Source of the DNA: Lachnospiraceae bacterium
GTDB taxonomy: Bacteria > Bacillota > Clostridia > Lachnospirales > Lachnospiraceae
Assembly: GCA_017938315.1 (NCBI GenBank)
Contig: JAGBBV010000031.1
Location: 1-64,000 of the forward strand
Length of the DNA stretch: 64,000 nt
Direction of reading: 5' to 3'
The notes beneath the pieces were generated by a model, which was not told the origin of the DNA, did not search any database, and saw only the letters and a program-made list of their open reading frames with translations. Both the position numbers and the translations under genes were made by a program. Shown in pieces: positions 18,222 through 27,334 of this stretch. Positions within the stretch are counted from its first letter, which is position 1. The number at the start of each line of letters is the position of its first letter.

Positions 18222-19136
18222 TTATCTGTCACGAATCTTTCTCCGTTTGCTGATGACCGTTGCCACCACAATTGCTATTATACCATAAAGTGTCAAAATA
18301 AGAATCTGCTTTTCCAAAGTTATTTGCACATCCCCGTTCCACAAGACAATTCCCAATTCCTTTGCAAACACTTCACATACTATATCCGGCAATCCCTCAA
18401 AGGTTACTTCCATGGCATCTTTTGTTAAAACTTCCCGCATCATGGAAGCTCCGTGAAGGACGGGCAAACATTTTAATACCTTTACAATGTTTTCTGAAAG
18501 CATAGATACCGGCAGATAAATACCCCCCAGGAAACCTACCAATGTACCTACCACTGTAAGCATTCCTCCCCATGCACTTTCACTGTGGATAAATAATGCC
18601 AACAGATATCCTACCGCTGCATAAACAAATGCATTCAGCATAATCATGAAAAGCACCTTGACAAAAGCATCCATAGACAGTAGCGGATTCCCCTGTGCTA
18701 CCATGTATACCTCTCCCACTAACAAGGTCAAAAAGCTCATGCCGCTACCGATTGCCCATGCAGCCAAAATATAGCCCAACGCTATTTTAATCCGCTTTAC
18801 GGGCGCTACATAAAAACATGCCAGCTGGCCTTTTACCTCGTCGCGGATCATGGTCTGCATCACTGTCAGTGAAACGGTAACCGTATTTACTGCCAAAATT
18901 CCTGCCAGGGTCCACATCTGTATTAAGTATCCGGCATTCTTCTCGTCCGTCAGTGCATCCCTTTCTCCGCCATATTCTGAAAGAATCCACAGCACTTCGT
19001 CAGTATTCATTTTCCCCAAAAATACCACCATCAAAAGAAGTATGATAAGCATAGAAAGCACAGAGAAAAATACTGCACCATAATCTCTTAAAAACACAAG
19101 CACATTTCTTTTAAACAAATAATAAATTTCTTTCAT
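18222..19136 (-). CDS. ABC-2 type transporter permease
   Basis: 304 residues with six predicted membrane helices: one near residues 20-40, then five between about 85 and 290, with a large outer loop after helix 1. It has the ABC-2 family signature around GGIYLPVSMLSENI and LPVLHGASMMRE. It lies one base from the ATPase gene and forms an exporter with it. The substrate could be a lipid, drug or peptide; nothing in the sequence decides. Confidence 0.88.
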   Translation of the reverse strand: MKEIYYLFKRNVLVFLRDYGAVFFSVLSMLIILLLMVVFLGKMNTDEVLWILSEYGGERDALTDEKNAGYLIQMWTLAGILAVNTVTVSLTVMQTMIRDEVKGQLACFYVAPVKRIKIALGYILAAWAIGSGMSFLTLLVGEVYMVAQGNPLLSMDAFVKVLFMIMLNAFVYAAVGYLLALFIHSESAWGGMLTVVGTLVGFLGGIYLPVSMLSENIVKVLKCLPVLHGASMMREVLTKDAMEVTFEGLPDIVCEVFAKELGIVLWNGDVQITLEKQILILTLYGIIAIVVATVISKRRKIRDR

Positions 19137-19137
19137 T

Positions 19138-20058
19138 TTATCCCTCCAACGTTCTTCCTGTCACATTCAGGAACACATCATCCATTGATCCTTGCACCAT
19201 TTCAAATCCTTCTATGAATGGACATATGGCATTAAGAATAGGCACTGCGGACATACTGTCTTTTAATCCAACCTGTAAAAATTCTTCTTTTTTCTTGAAG
19301 TCTATTTGCTTTTGTATGAAATATTCTTCTATCTCTTTTTCCGTCTCTCTTTTCGGAATTAATTTCAATTTATCTTTTGCATATTTTTCCTTTAATAAAA
19401 AAGAGGTTCCATACTCCTTTATCTCCCCTGCATCTATAATTGCAATATGGGATGCCCTTGCCGCCTCTTCCATATAATGGGTGGTGAGAAAAATGGTCAT
19501 ATTTTCTTCCTTTCGGAGCCTGCTGATGCTCTCCCACACAATTTTTCTTGTTGATGGATCAAGTCCCGTGGTAGGTTCATCCAAGAACAAGATTTCCGGT
19601 GCATGGAGCAGTGCTCTTGCAATTTCACAGCGGCGCTTCCACCCACCGGAGAGCTTACCAAATTTCCGTCCGTACACTTCCGAAAGTTCCAGTATCTCAC
19701 AGACACGGGACACATTCTCTGTCAGTTTCTTTCTGTCCGTTTCATACAAGGCACCTCTGACAAGCAAATTTTCCTTGACCGTCAGCCTATCGTCCAGACA
19801 ATTGTTCTGATAAACAACACCTATCTTCTTACGGATTTCTTCATCTTCTTTTCCAACTTCTAATCCACAAATATCTGCTTTGCCTGCGGTAGGTTTTAAT
19901 ACCGTACACAGCATATTAATGGTCGTTGACTTTCCGGCACCATTTACGCCGAGAAACCCAAACAGTTCTCCTTTTTCTACCTGAAAGTCAATCCCCTTTA
20001 CTGCTTTTACACTTCCGAAATGTTTCTGCAAACCTTCCACTTTTATAATCGGTTCCAT
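19138..20058 (-). CDS. ABC transporter ATPase (DrrA/CcmA-like)
   Basis: 306 residues from the ATG at 20058 behind GGAAAGG. Walker A GVNGAGKST, Q-loop VVYQNN, signature LSGGWKRRCEIA (W in place of the usual Q or M), Walker B ILFLDEP and H-loop TTHYMEEA. The C-terminal 90 residues resemble the DrrA-type regulatory tail. It heads the operon ATPase > permease > LytTR > DUF3021. Confidence 0.92.
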   Translation of the reverse strand: MEPIIKVEGLQKHFGSVKAVKGIDFQVEKGELFGFLGVNGAGKSTTINMLCTVLKPTAGKADICGLEVGKEDEEIRKKIGVVYQNNCLDDRLTVKENLLVRGALYETDRKKLTENVSRVCEILELSEVYGRKFGKLSGGWKRRCEIARALLHAPEILFLDEPTTGLDPSTRKIVWESISRLRKEENMTIFLTTHYMEEAARASHIAIIDAGEIKEYGTSFLLKEKYAKDKLKLIPKRETEKEIEEYFIQKQIDFKKKEEFLQVGLKDSMSAVPILNAICPFIEGFEMVQGSMDDVFLNVTGRTLEG

Positions 20059-20121
20059 ATTTTTTCCTTTCCTCTTCCAATTGGCAATCACTGTTTCTTG
20101 CCGTTTTTTACATAGTAAGCA

Positions 20122-20165
20122 AAAAAGCAGCCTGTCGCAATATCACTTGCGGTAAGCTGCTTTTT
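20122..20165 (-). promoter_or_regulatory. Terminator-like hairpin in front of ABC operon
   Basis: Stem AAAAAGCAGC/GCTGCTTTTT with an inner CGCAA/TTGCG stem, followed by TTTTTTGC on the minus strand. It sits 65 bases upstream of the ABC ATPase start and 40 bases past the metK terminator. It is either a second metK terminator or a transcription-attenuation element of the ABC operon. Confidence 0.55.
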
Positions 20166-20199
20166 CTGATATGTAAGTTGCATTCATGGCCTGCCAAAT

Positions 20200-20236
20200 G
20201 CAACAAAAGGCCAACCCAAAGGGATGGCCTTTTGCA
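20200..20236 (-). terminator. Terminator of metK
   Basis: A long stem between AAAAGGCCA and TGGCCTTTT, extended by CCC/GGG, with a short loop, followed by TTTTGTTGC on the minus strand. It starts about a dozen bases after the metK stop. Confidence 0.75.
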
Positions 20237-20247
20237 TGATAGCGTTC

Positions 20248-21435
20248 TTATAAATATTTCTTCAAATCATCAACCTTGTCAAGTTTCTCCCAAGGAAGAT
20301 CAAGGTCATTACGGCCAAAGTGTCCGTACGCCGCTGTCTGTTTATAAATAGGACGGCGGAGATCTAACATTTTAATAATTCCTGCGGGACGAAGGTCGAA
20401 GTTTTCTCTTACGATTTCAACCAACTTTTCATTGGAAAGCTTGCCTGTTCCGAAAGTATCCACCATGATAGAAGTAGGCTGTGCGACACCAATTGCATAG
20501 GATAACTGGATTTCACACTTGTCAGCAAGACCTGCTGCAACAATGTTCTTTGCAACGTAACGTGCTGCATAAGCTGCACTACGGTCAACCTTTGTACAGT
20601 CTTTTCCGGAAAAAGCACCGCCGCCGTGACGGGCATATCCACCATAGGTATCAACGATAATCTTACGTCCTGTAAGACCTGCATCTCCGTGAGGTCCACC
20701 AATTACAAAACGTCCTGTAGGGTTAATAAAGAATTTTGTGTTTTCATCAATTAATTCTGCAGGAAGAATGGGATCAAATACATATTTCTTAATATCTTTA
20801 TGAATCTGTTCCTGTGTCACATCAGGATCATGCTGTGTAGATAATACAACTGCTTCCAATCTTACAGGTTTATCGTTTTCGTCATATTCTACGGATACCT
20901 GGCTCTTTCCATCGGGTCTTAAGTAAGTTAATGTACCATCCTTACGAATCTTGGTAAGCTGAAGTGCCAGCTTGTGGGCAAGGGAAATAGGGTAGGGCAT
21001 AAATTCAGGTGTTTCGTTTGTTGCATAACCAAACATCATACCTTGGTCACCTGCACCGATTGCCTCGATTTCAGCTTCACTCATTTTGTTTTCTTTCGCT
21101 TCAAGTGCTTTATCAACACCCATCGCAATGTCAGCGGACTGTTCATCGATTGCCACAAACACTGCACAGCTGTCACCGTCAAATCTGTAATCTGCCTTTG
21201 TGTAACCGATTTCCTTTACAGTATCACGAACCACCTTCTGCATGTCAACATATGCGTTGGTAGTAATTTCACCGGTAATTAAAACGAAACCTGTACAACA
21301 TGCGGTTTCACAAGCAACACGGCTCATGGGGTCCTGTGCCATGCAGGCATCAAGGATAGCATCAGAAATCGCATCACAGACTTTGTCGGGATGTCCTTCA
21401 GTTACGGATTCGGAAGTAAATAATCTTTTTTCCAT
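20248..21435 (-). CDS. metK: S-adenosylmethionine synthase
   Basis: Makes SAM from methionine and ATP. It has the N-terminal [19 protein letters not shown], the [12 protein letters not shown] hexapeptide region and the [20 protein letters not shown]-loop-like motif. 395 residues from the ATG at 21435, which is preceded by AAGGAG; the frame runs further up through the riboswitch, but that part is untranslated leader. It is controlled by the SAM-I riboswitch at 21456-21631. Confidence 0.97.
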   Translation of the reverse strand: MEKRLFTSESVTEGHPDKVCDAISDAILDACMAQDPMSRVACETACCTGFVLITGEITTNAYVDMQKVVRDTVKEIGYTKADYRFDGDSCAVFVAIDEQSADIAMGVDKALEAKENKMSEAEIEAIGAGDQGMMFGYATNETPEFMPYPISLAHKLALQLTKIRKDGTLTYLRPDGKSQVSVEYDENDKPVRLEAVVLSTQHDPDVTQEQIHKDIKKYVFDPILPAELIDENTKFFINPTGRFVIGGPHGDAGLTGRKIIVDTYGGYARHGGGAFSGKDCTKVDRSAAYAARYVAKNIVAAGLADKCEIQLSYAIGVAQPTSIMVDTFGTGKLSNEKLVEIVRENFDLRPAGIIKMLDLRRPIYKQTAAYGHFGRNDLDLPWEKLDKVDDLKKYL

Positions 21436-21455
21436 CTTTTTTCTCCTTTTCTTGT

Positions 21456-21631
21456 TAAAAATAAAATATCCGCTTATGAAACATAAGCGGACCGACTGTC
21501 GATAATCAAATCCTCTTATTGTTCGAATAACCAAATATGCTTGGCAGATACTCGCTCAGGCAGGCACCTTCCGATTACGGGGTTGCCGTGGCTTCACAGG
21601 TCCTATGCACCTCCACCACTCTGAATAAGAG
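21456..21631 (-). ncRNA. SAM-I (S-box) riboswitch with terminator platform
   Basis: On the minus strand the aptamer begins CTCTTATTCAGAGTGGTGGA and carries the conserved GGAGG-x-ACCTGTGAAGCC and CGGCAACC core. The P1 helix closes between 21624-21631 and 21513-21520 (CTCTTATT/AATAAGAG). The expression platform is a 10-bp hairpin (21482-21491 with 21469-21478) followed by TATTTTATTTTT, a terminator about 20 bases before the metK ribosome site. Known logic: SAM binding stabilises P1 and lets the terminator form, shutting metK off. Confidence 0.93.
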
Positions 21632-21722
21632 ACTCTTCACAATATTGAATTTTCCTATCTGTACATAGGCTACACCAGAAATATATTTTTGTCAACTATG
21701 TCATAAAATAATTGATAAAATA

Positions 21723-21751
21723 TTGACAGTAATACCGAGAAAACTTATAAT
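21723..21751 (+). promoter_or_regulatory. Consensus promoter of HD-GYP gene
   Basis: -35 TTGACA (21723-21728), 17-base spacer, -10 TATAAT (21746-21751): a perfect match to the SigA consensus. It is divergent from the metK leader. The 90 bases between the riboswitch and this promoter show nothing else clear. Confidence 0.8.
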
Positions 21752-21802
21752 TTAAATAGGACATTTGTGCCATTTGCACTATAATACATATTGGAGTTGC
21801 TA

Positions 21803-22876
21803 ATGAGAAGAATAAATACCTCTGAATTAGTTCCCGGTATGGTTACTGCCGAGGATATATTAAATTTTAACAATCAACTAATTCTTCCAAAGGGTCTTGT
21901 CTTAACAGACAAAACTATTACGAAGCTTGCCTTTTATTCCGTCCTTCAGGTCAGAATTGAAGACGATCCGGCATCCCCCGGCGATGACACCTTTTTTGAG
22001 CCATCATATGCCGAAAAAATCCGCCGCAGTCCGGAATTTATTCAGTTTAAGCAGGAATTTGAAGAAGATGTTGATGCCTTTAAAGACGTCATGAATGATG
22101 TTATCGAAAAAGGAACTCCTCTTGACGTTGACAAATTAATGAATCACACACTCAATATTTTAGAACCCTCGTGGACTAGCCCGAACGTATTTGATATGCT
22201 TCACGGCATGCGGGAATATGATGATGCCACTTACGTGCATTGCATGAATGTTGCTCTTATCTGTAATGTCTTTGCCCGTTGGCTGAGACTAAACGAAGAA
22301 GAAATACGTATGGCTACCATCAGTGGTCTCCTTCATGATGTCGGTAAAACCAAAATTCCCGACAACATTATCAAAAAACCCGGCAAGCTTACAGAAATAG
22401 AATATAACATCGTCAAAACACATCCTCAAAAAGGATATCGCATGTTAGAAACATCTCCTTTGCCCAAGTCCGTTCTTAATGCCGTGCTGATGCATCACGA
22501 AAAATGTGACGGAAGTGGTTATCCATTTGGATTAAAAGGCGATAAAATTGATCCATATGCTAAAATGGTAGCCATCGCCGATATCTATGATGCTATGACT
22601 TCAGCGAGAATTTATCGTGGACCCCTGTGTCCATTCAAAGCAATCGGTTTATTTGAGAGTGAAGGTTTGCAGAAATATGATGCCCGCTTTATTTTGACCT
22701 TCCTTGAAAACGTTGTAAATAGTTATCTGCTTAACGACGTACGATTAAATAATGGTGTAACCGGAAAGATTGTCTTTATCAACAAAGAACACCTGGCTTC
22801 ACCTACTATCAAGACATCTGAAGGTTTTCTTGATTTAAGCGAACATCCGGATCTTTATATCGATGATTTAATTTAA
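21803..22876 (+). CDS. HD-GYP domain cyclic-nucleotide phosphodiesterase
   Basis: Probably hydrolyses cyclic-di-GMP or a related dinucleotide. 357 residues from the ATG at 21803, which has GGAG; a TTG four codons earlier is weaker. An N-terminal region of about 125 residues typical of DUF3391-like HD-GYP proteins (starts RRINTSELVPGMV) is followed by the HD-GYP domain. That domain has GLLHDVGKTKIPDNI, the H-H-E-x-x-x-G-x-GYP block (HHEKCDGSGYPFGL) and DIYDAMTSAR. All metal ligands seem present. There is no membrane segment. It is monocistronic with a terminator behind it. Confidence 0.93.
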   Translation: MRRINTSELVPGMVTAEDILNFNNQLILPKGLVLTDKTITKLAFYSVLQVRIEDDPASPGDDTFFEPSYAEKIRRSPEFIQFKQEFEEDVDAFKDVMNDVIEKGTPLDVDKLMNHTLNILEPSWTSPNVFDMLHGMREYDDATYVHCMNVALICNVFARWLRLNEEEIRMATISGLLHDVGKTKIPDNIIKKPGKLTEIEYNIVKTHPQKGYRMLETSPLPKSVLNAVLMHHEKCDGSGYPFGLKGDKIDPYAKMVAIADIYDAMTSARIYRGPLCPFKAIGLFESEGLQKYDARFILTFLENVVNSYLLNDVRLNNGVTGKIVFINKEHLASPTIKTSEGFLDLSEHPDLYIDDLI

Positions 22877-22890
22877 TAGGAAACATAAGT

Positions 22891-22923
22891 TAAGCCGTCA
22901 CATCACTGTGACGGCTTATTTTT
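22891..22923. terminator. Bidirectional terminator between HD-GYP gene and murA
   Basis: An 11-bp stem AAGCCGTCACA/TGTGACGGCTT with a 4-base loop, followed by ATTTTTA on the plus strand. It serves two converging genes and touches the murA stop codon. Confidence 0.8.
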
Positions 22924-24214
22924 AACCTGTTTTCAATCGGAACTTCTGTAATTCTCTTTCAGTGCTCACCTTTTCAATCTGGGCACCAAGCATCTGCAAC
23001 TTATGCGGGAAATCTTCATAACCTCTCTCGATAAATTTTATGTCGTCGATAATAGAAATACCCTCTGCCGCTAACGCTGCCGTTACAAGTGCTGCTCCTG
23101 CACGCAAATCAGGTGCACTGATACTGGCTCCTGTATATTTAGACACGCCATCAATAATGGCTGTGTTTCCTTCTACTTTTATGTTAGCTCCCATTCTGGT
23201 AAGTTCATCCACATATTTGAATCTGTTTTCAAAAATGCTTTCTGTCACAATACTCGTACCTGTAGAAAGACCAAGTGCAACCGTAATCTGGGGCTGCATA
23301 TCCGTAGGAAAACCGGGATATGGCAGTGTTTTTACATGAGTGTGTGTCAGAGGTTTTGCCGCAACTACACGTACAGCATCATCCGATTCTTCCACCTCGC
23401 ATCCGATTTCCATTAGTTTTGCACTGATAGACTCCAAATGCTTGGGAATTACATTCTTCACTGTAATATCGCCTTTGGTTACTGCTGCCGCAAACATAAA
23501 GGTTCCTGCTTCAATTTGGTCAGGAATAATGGTATACTCCGTTCCGTGAAGCTTGTGAACTCCTTTAATTCTGATTACGTCAGTTCCTGCACCTTTGATA
23601 TTAGCACCCATACTGTTTAAGAAGTTTGCCACATCTACTACATGGGGCTCTTTCGCAGCATTTTCAATAATCGTCTGACCTTCTGCCATAACTGCCGCCA
23701 TCATTACATTAATGGTAGCACCTACAGTCACCACATCAAGATAAATATGGTTTCCTTTTAACTGCTCTGCCTCTGTAATAATTAATCCATGTTCAATTCT
23801 GACATCTGCACCAAGTGCACGGAATCCTTTAATATGTTGGTCTATCGGTCTTAATCCGATATTACATCCTCCGGGAAGTGCAACTTCTGCCCTCTTATAT
23901 CTTCCTAAAAGAGCACCAAGAAAATAATAAGACCCTCTGATTTTTTTACTACTGTCATCCTCTACCACTAAACTGTTAACAGTCTTCGCCGTTATTTTCA
24001 CAGTGTGTCTTCCTAATTGCTCTACCTGACACCCAATACTTTCTGTCGCCTGAATCATTGCTTTTGTATCGCTTAAATCCGGCACATTATCTATTATCAC
24101 AGGTTCATCTGTCATGACTGCTGCTGCCAAAATAGCCAAAGCTGCATTTTTGGCACCACCTATTTCCACTTCACCAACCAGCGGATTACCGCCTCTAACT
24201 GCATACTGTTCCAT
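22922..24214 (-). CDS. murA: UDP-N-acetylglucosamine 1-carboxyvinyltransferase
   Basis: First committed step of peptidoglycan synthesis: transfers enolpyruvate from PEP to UDP-GlcNAc. It has IGGAKNAALAI at the N-terminus and the catalytic-cysteine loop LPGGCNIGLRPIDQH (the fosfomycin target cysteine is present), then FPTDMQPQ. 430 residues, a little longer than average. It is preceded by a promoter whose -10 is covered by a palindrome (24267-24281). The M23 envelope gene lies just upstream. Confidence 0.96.
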   Translation of the reverse strand: MEQYAVRGGNPLVGEVEIGGAKNAALAILAAAVMTDEPVIIDNVPDLSDTKAMIQATESIGCQVEQLGRHTVKITAKTVNSLVVEDDSSKKIRGSYYFLGALLGRYKRAEVALPGGCNIGLRPIDQHIKGFRALGADVRIEHGLIITEAEQLKGNHIYLDVVTVGATINVMMAAVMAEGQTIIENAAKEPHVVDVANFLNSMGANIKGAGTDVIRIKGVHKLHGTEYTIIPDQIEAGTFMFAAAVTKGDITVKNVIPKHLESISAKLMEIGCEVEESDDAVRVVAAKPLTHTHVKTLPYPGFPTDMQPQITVALGLSTGTSIVTESIFENRFKYVDELTRMGANIKVEGNTAIIDGVSKYTGASISAPDLRAGAALVTAALAAEGISIIDDIKFIERGYEDFPHKLQMLGAQIEKVSTERELQKFRLKTG

Positions 24215-24266
24215 AGTATACCTCTATATTTATCATAAAATGTTATTATCGCAAAAAAACATAAGC

Positions 24267-24304
24267 ATACTAATTTAGTATAACATATTCTCCTCATTTG
24301 TAAA
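24267..24304 (-). promoter_or_regulatory. murA promoter with overlapping dyad
   Basis: -35 TTTACA (24299-24304), 16-base spacer, -10 TATACT (24277-24282). The -10 is overlapped by the perfect dyad ATACTAA-A-TTAGTAT (24267-24281), which could be an operator. Confidence 0.5.
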
Positions 24305-24313
24305 TGCCAAACG

Positions 24314-25897
24314 TTAGTTCAGATACTTAAACGGATCTACCTGCTTACCATTCACTAATATTTCAAAATGAAGGTGCGGTCCTGTACTGACACCTGTATT
24401 ACCGCTTAACGCTATCTTTTGCCCCTGGGATACTGTCTGTCCTGCTGACACCAGCACCTTACTGAGATGTCCGTACCTCGTCTGTCTTCCGTCTTCATGA
24501 TTAATATAAACCACATAGCCATAGCCGCTTGCCCATCCGGCTCTTGCAACCTTTCCGCCGGAAGATGCCACAACTGCCGTTCCTGTGGGAGTCGCCCAGT
24601 CTACTCCCTTATGGTAGCTGCTTGCACCTCTGGTAGGTGCATTACGCCTTCCGAATTTGGAACTGAGACGACCGCCGGAAATGGGTTTGATATAAGTAGG
24701 CGGTATCTTTGTTCCCCGCTCTACTATCTTGGGAATCGCTTCATAAGTAACTTCCTGTTTCACAATTTCCCTTCCTGTTTCCTTATCATTTTCATAAGTA
24801 ATGATGGCTACCACTTTTCTGTGTCCTGCCGAAGGCTCCTGAAGCGTCACCTGGTCCGTGGTATACCACTCATCATTGTCCACATAGATAATGTCCGCTT
24901 CATAATCTTCTTCATAATATCGCTCTTCCTGACGCACTACCGTAAGTTCAGGCTTAGGAACCGTAATAATCAATTCATCGCCCGGACGGATCATAGACCT
25001 TTCATCTTCAAGATTTTCATTCAGTTCTATCAATCTGTCTACGGGAATGTTCGTAGTGATAGAAATTTCAGACAGCGTATCACCCGGTTGTACTTCATAT
25101 ACCTCATTTTTTTCTTTTTCTTTTGTGATACGTTCTATCGCTACATCTAAATCGGTAAGTTCTCCTGTAGCCAGGTAGGCCTCTACCACTTCTATAGTAT
25201 CCCCAAAATCCATGGAAATTAATCCTAGGTCATAGTCTTTAAAGTCTAATTCTTTTGCAGGCTTGATATTCTCAAAAAGAATATCCACTTCCGCATCAAT
25301 TCCGGCACTTACGGCAACTGCTTGTGCTTCTTCTTCCTGCACTTCAATCTCTTCTTCCGACTTTACATTTGTAGTTAAAACTGACAATTCCCTGTCCGGG
25401 TCAAGATTGACTTCTACCGTATATTTGTTTTCAGAGTCATATTTATCTATTGCTGCTTGCAGAAGTGCAAGCACTTCCTGCTCATCTGCCAGGTTGATTA
25501 CTAATTCGTTTATTTTCACAATGTAAGAACGGTTCATCGTCTCCCGTACACTATCTGCTAACACCATTGCCATATTGGAAATCACTGTCTGTGGGTCATC
25601 TGTCTGTCCCCATAAAACTTCAGACCCCTGGGTTCTTAACTGTGCTTCTACAAGTACTAATTCCTCACTGTCTGAAGCAAGCTGCTTTCTTGCTTCCCTC
25701 ATAAAACTTTCAGCTTCCTCTACAGTTCCCACCGTTCCGACTCTTACATCATTTAAAAACACCGTATACATATTATCTCCGGTGCTTTCAAATTTCATAT
25801 AAGAAGGCAGAAAAAAGATACTGACAAATACTGCCAGTATTGCAATTTTAATACTTCTAACCTTTATTCTTTTATAATGGCAGGTAATAAACTTCAT
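24314..25897 (-). CDS. M23 metallopeptidase with LysM and G5 domains
   Basis: Envelope peptidoglycan endopeptidase of 527 residues. An N-terminal membrane anchor or signal (about 15-32, after a basic stretch) is followed by a long acidic extracellular region, a LysM domain (about 272-315; EVQPGDTLSEIS to RPGDELII) that binds glycan, and a G5 domain (about 335-405). The C-terminal M23 domain has the zinc ligands HKGVDWA and GPHLHFE and begins GGRLSSKFGRR. This layout is typical of clostridial cell-surface remodelling enzymes. The ATG at 25897 has AGAGG. Confidence 0.92.
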   Translation of the reverse strand: MKFITCHYKRIKVRSIKIAILAVFVSIFFLPSYMKFESTGDNMYTVFLNDVRVGTVGTVEEAESFMREARKQLASDSEELVLVEAQLRTQGSEVLWGQTDDPQTVISNMAMVLADSVRETMNRSYIVKINELVINLADEQEVLALLQAAIDKYDSENKYTVEVNLDPDRELSVLTTNVKSEEEIEVQEEEAQAVAVSAGIDAEVDILFENIKPAKELDFKDYDLGLISMDFGDTIEVVEAYLATGELTDLDVAIERITKEKEKNEVYEVQPGDTLSEISITTNIPVDRLIELNENLEDERSMIRPGDELIITVPKPELTVVRQEERYYEEDYEADIIYVDNDEWYTTDQVTLQEPSAGHRKVVAIITYENDKETGREIVKQEVTYEAIPKIVERGTKIPPTYIKPISGGRLSSKFGRRNAPTRGASSYHKGVDWATPTGTAVVASSGGKVARAGWASGYGYVVYINHEDGRQTRYGHLSKVLVSAGQTVSQGQKIALSGNTGVSTGPHLHFEILVNGKQVDPFKYLN

Positions 25898-25966
25898 TTG
25901 AAACCTCTATATAAAATGTCGTATTTCGACACGTTATGCTTTTCGTAACATTTTCGTAATAATTAC

Positions 25967-25995
25967 ATTTTATCAGTAAATGTTTTTCTTGTAAA
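25967..25995 (-). promoter_or_regulatory. Promoter of M23 peptidase gene
   Basis: -35 TTTACA (25990-25995), 17-base spacer, -10 TAAAAT (25967-25972). The mRNA leader would be about 65 bases. Confidence 0.6.
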
Positions 25996-26012
25996 GGGTA
26001 GTTATTTGTGTA

Positions 26013-26042
26013 TTGCTGTAATAGGGGAATCTCTGCTACAAT
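26013..26042 (+). promoter_or_regulatory. Probable promoter of Y-family polymerase gene
   Basis: -35 TTGCTG (26013-26018), 18-base spacer, -10 TACAAT (26037-26042), 40 bases before the ATG at 26082. No convincing SOS box was found here. Confidence 0.45.
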
Positions 26043-26081
26043 TATTTTAATAAAACGAAATCATTCGGAAAGGAGTGTCCC

Positions 26082-27275
26082 ATGGAGCAAATTATTTTTC
26101 ATATTGATGTAAATTCTGCTTTCTTAAGTTGGAGCGCCCTTTCCATTTTAGAGCAGGGAAATCCCACCGATATCCGTGAAATTCCTTCTATTATCGGCGG
26201 GGATATCGAGAAACGCCATGGTGTTGTTCTTGCCAAGTCTATACCCGCAAAAAAGTATGGCATTGTTACCGGCGAACCTATTGTTCACGCCATGCGCAAA
26301 TGTCCGGGATTACATATTGCAGAACCGGATCACGCCCTTTACCACCAAAGAAGCAAACAACTCATGGAGTTTTTGGCAGATATCTGCCCTGATATTGAAC
26401 AGGTGAGTATTGATGAGTGTTACATGGATTTTACTCCTATCCAAAACCAATATGCCTCTCCTATTGAAGCTGCTTGTTCCATCAAAGATCAAGTGAAGGA
26501 AAAGTTTAAATTCACAGTAAACATTGGAATTTCTGACGTAAAGATGCTTGCCAAGATGGCCTCCGACTTTAAAAAGCCCGATAAGGTTCACACTCTCTTT
26601 TCTCACGAGATCAGGGAAAAGCTTTGGCCTCTTCCGGTTTCTTCTTTATTTATGTGCGGCAAATCAAGCGTAGAGACACTAAGGAAACTGGAAATCCGTA
26701 CCATTGGCGAGTTGGCAACCTCAGACCGGGACATTCTTTATGCCCACCTAAAAAGTCACGGCATTACCCTTTGGGAATATGCAAACGGCATCGATTCATC
26801 AGTTGTTTGTTCCGCCCCACCGGAAACTAAGGGAATCGGTAACTCTACTACCTTGTCAAAGGATGTGATCAACCGGGAAGATGCCTGTAAAACATTATTA
26901 TGGCTATCAGAATCTGTAGGCACACGATTGAGGGAAGCCGGACAACTCGCAGGTATGGTCAGCGTGGAAATCAAGTACAGTAGTTTCCGTAGCGTTTCCC
27001 ATCAAACTACGCTTGTTTCCCCTTCCGATTCCACGCAACTGATATACCAGACCGCTTGCAGGCTGTTTGACGAATTGTGGGATTTCTCTCCCATCCGTCT
27101 CTTAGGCATCCGGACCTCAAAGCTTGCATCCGTTGAAAGTCCTACACAAATCAATTTGTTTGATTATGCAAATCAGCTTTCCTCCCGCGAAAAGCTGGAA
27201 GCACTGGATAAAACCTTAGATTCCATCCGAAAAAAATACGGAGAGGATTCCATCAAAAGAGGAACCTTTTTGTAA
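26082..27275 (+). CDS. dinB: DNA polymerase IV-like Y-family polymerase
   Basis: Translesion DNA polymerase. Palm motif FHIDVNSAFLSWSA (the D-x-D/N metal site here is D-V-N-S) and the catalytic SIDECYMD are visible. A helix-hairpin-helix region (around residue 200) and a little-finger domain at the C-terminus follow. 397 residues. The HIDVNSAFLSW variant differs from the classic DMDxFFASVE, as in a clostridial subgroup annotated DinB/UmuC-like. The ATG has AAAGGAG. No C-terminal beta-clamp peptide of the canonical form was recognised, although INLFDY at about 365 is a plausible clamp-binding motif. Confidence 0.9.
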   Translation: MEQIIFHIDVNSAFLSWSALSILEQGNPTDIREIPSIIGGDIEKRHGVVLAKSIPAKKYGIVTGEPIVHAMRKCPGLHIAEPDHALYHQRSKQLMEFLADICPDIEQVSIDECYMDFTPIQNQYASPIEAACSIKDQVKEKFKFTVNIGISDVKMLAKMASDFKKPDKVHTLFSHEIREKLWPLPVSSLFMCGKSSVETLRKLEIRTIGELATSDRDILYAHLKSHGITLWEYANGIDSSVVCSAPPETKGIGNSTTLSKDVINREDACKTLLWLSESVGTRLREAGQLAGMVSVEIKYSSFRSVSHQTTLVSPSDSTQLIYQTACRLFDELWDFSPIRLLGIRTSKLASVESPTQINLFDYANQLSSREKLEALDKTLDSIRKKYGEDSIKRGTFL

Positions 27276-27287
27276 TTTAATAATAAT

Positions 27288-27325
27288 AAAAGAGTCATGC
27301 GCTACATTCAGTCCATGACTCTTTT
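27288..27325. terminator. Bidirectional terminator
   Basis: A 12-bp stem AAAAGAGTCATG/CATGACTCTTTT with a 14-base loop between converging genes. The minus side is followed by TATTATTATT and the plus side by TCTCAATT. Confidence 0.65.
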
Positions 27326-27334
27326 CTCAATTCC

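Noticed and set aside
26041-26082. CGAA-N4-TTCG before the Y-family polymerase as an SOS (LexA) box
   Set aside because: The Firmicute LexA site needs CGAAC-N4-GTTCG; here the inner bases are missing and the length is 12, not 14.
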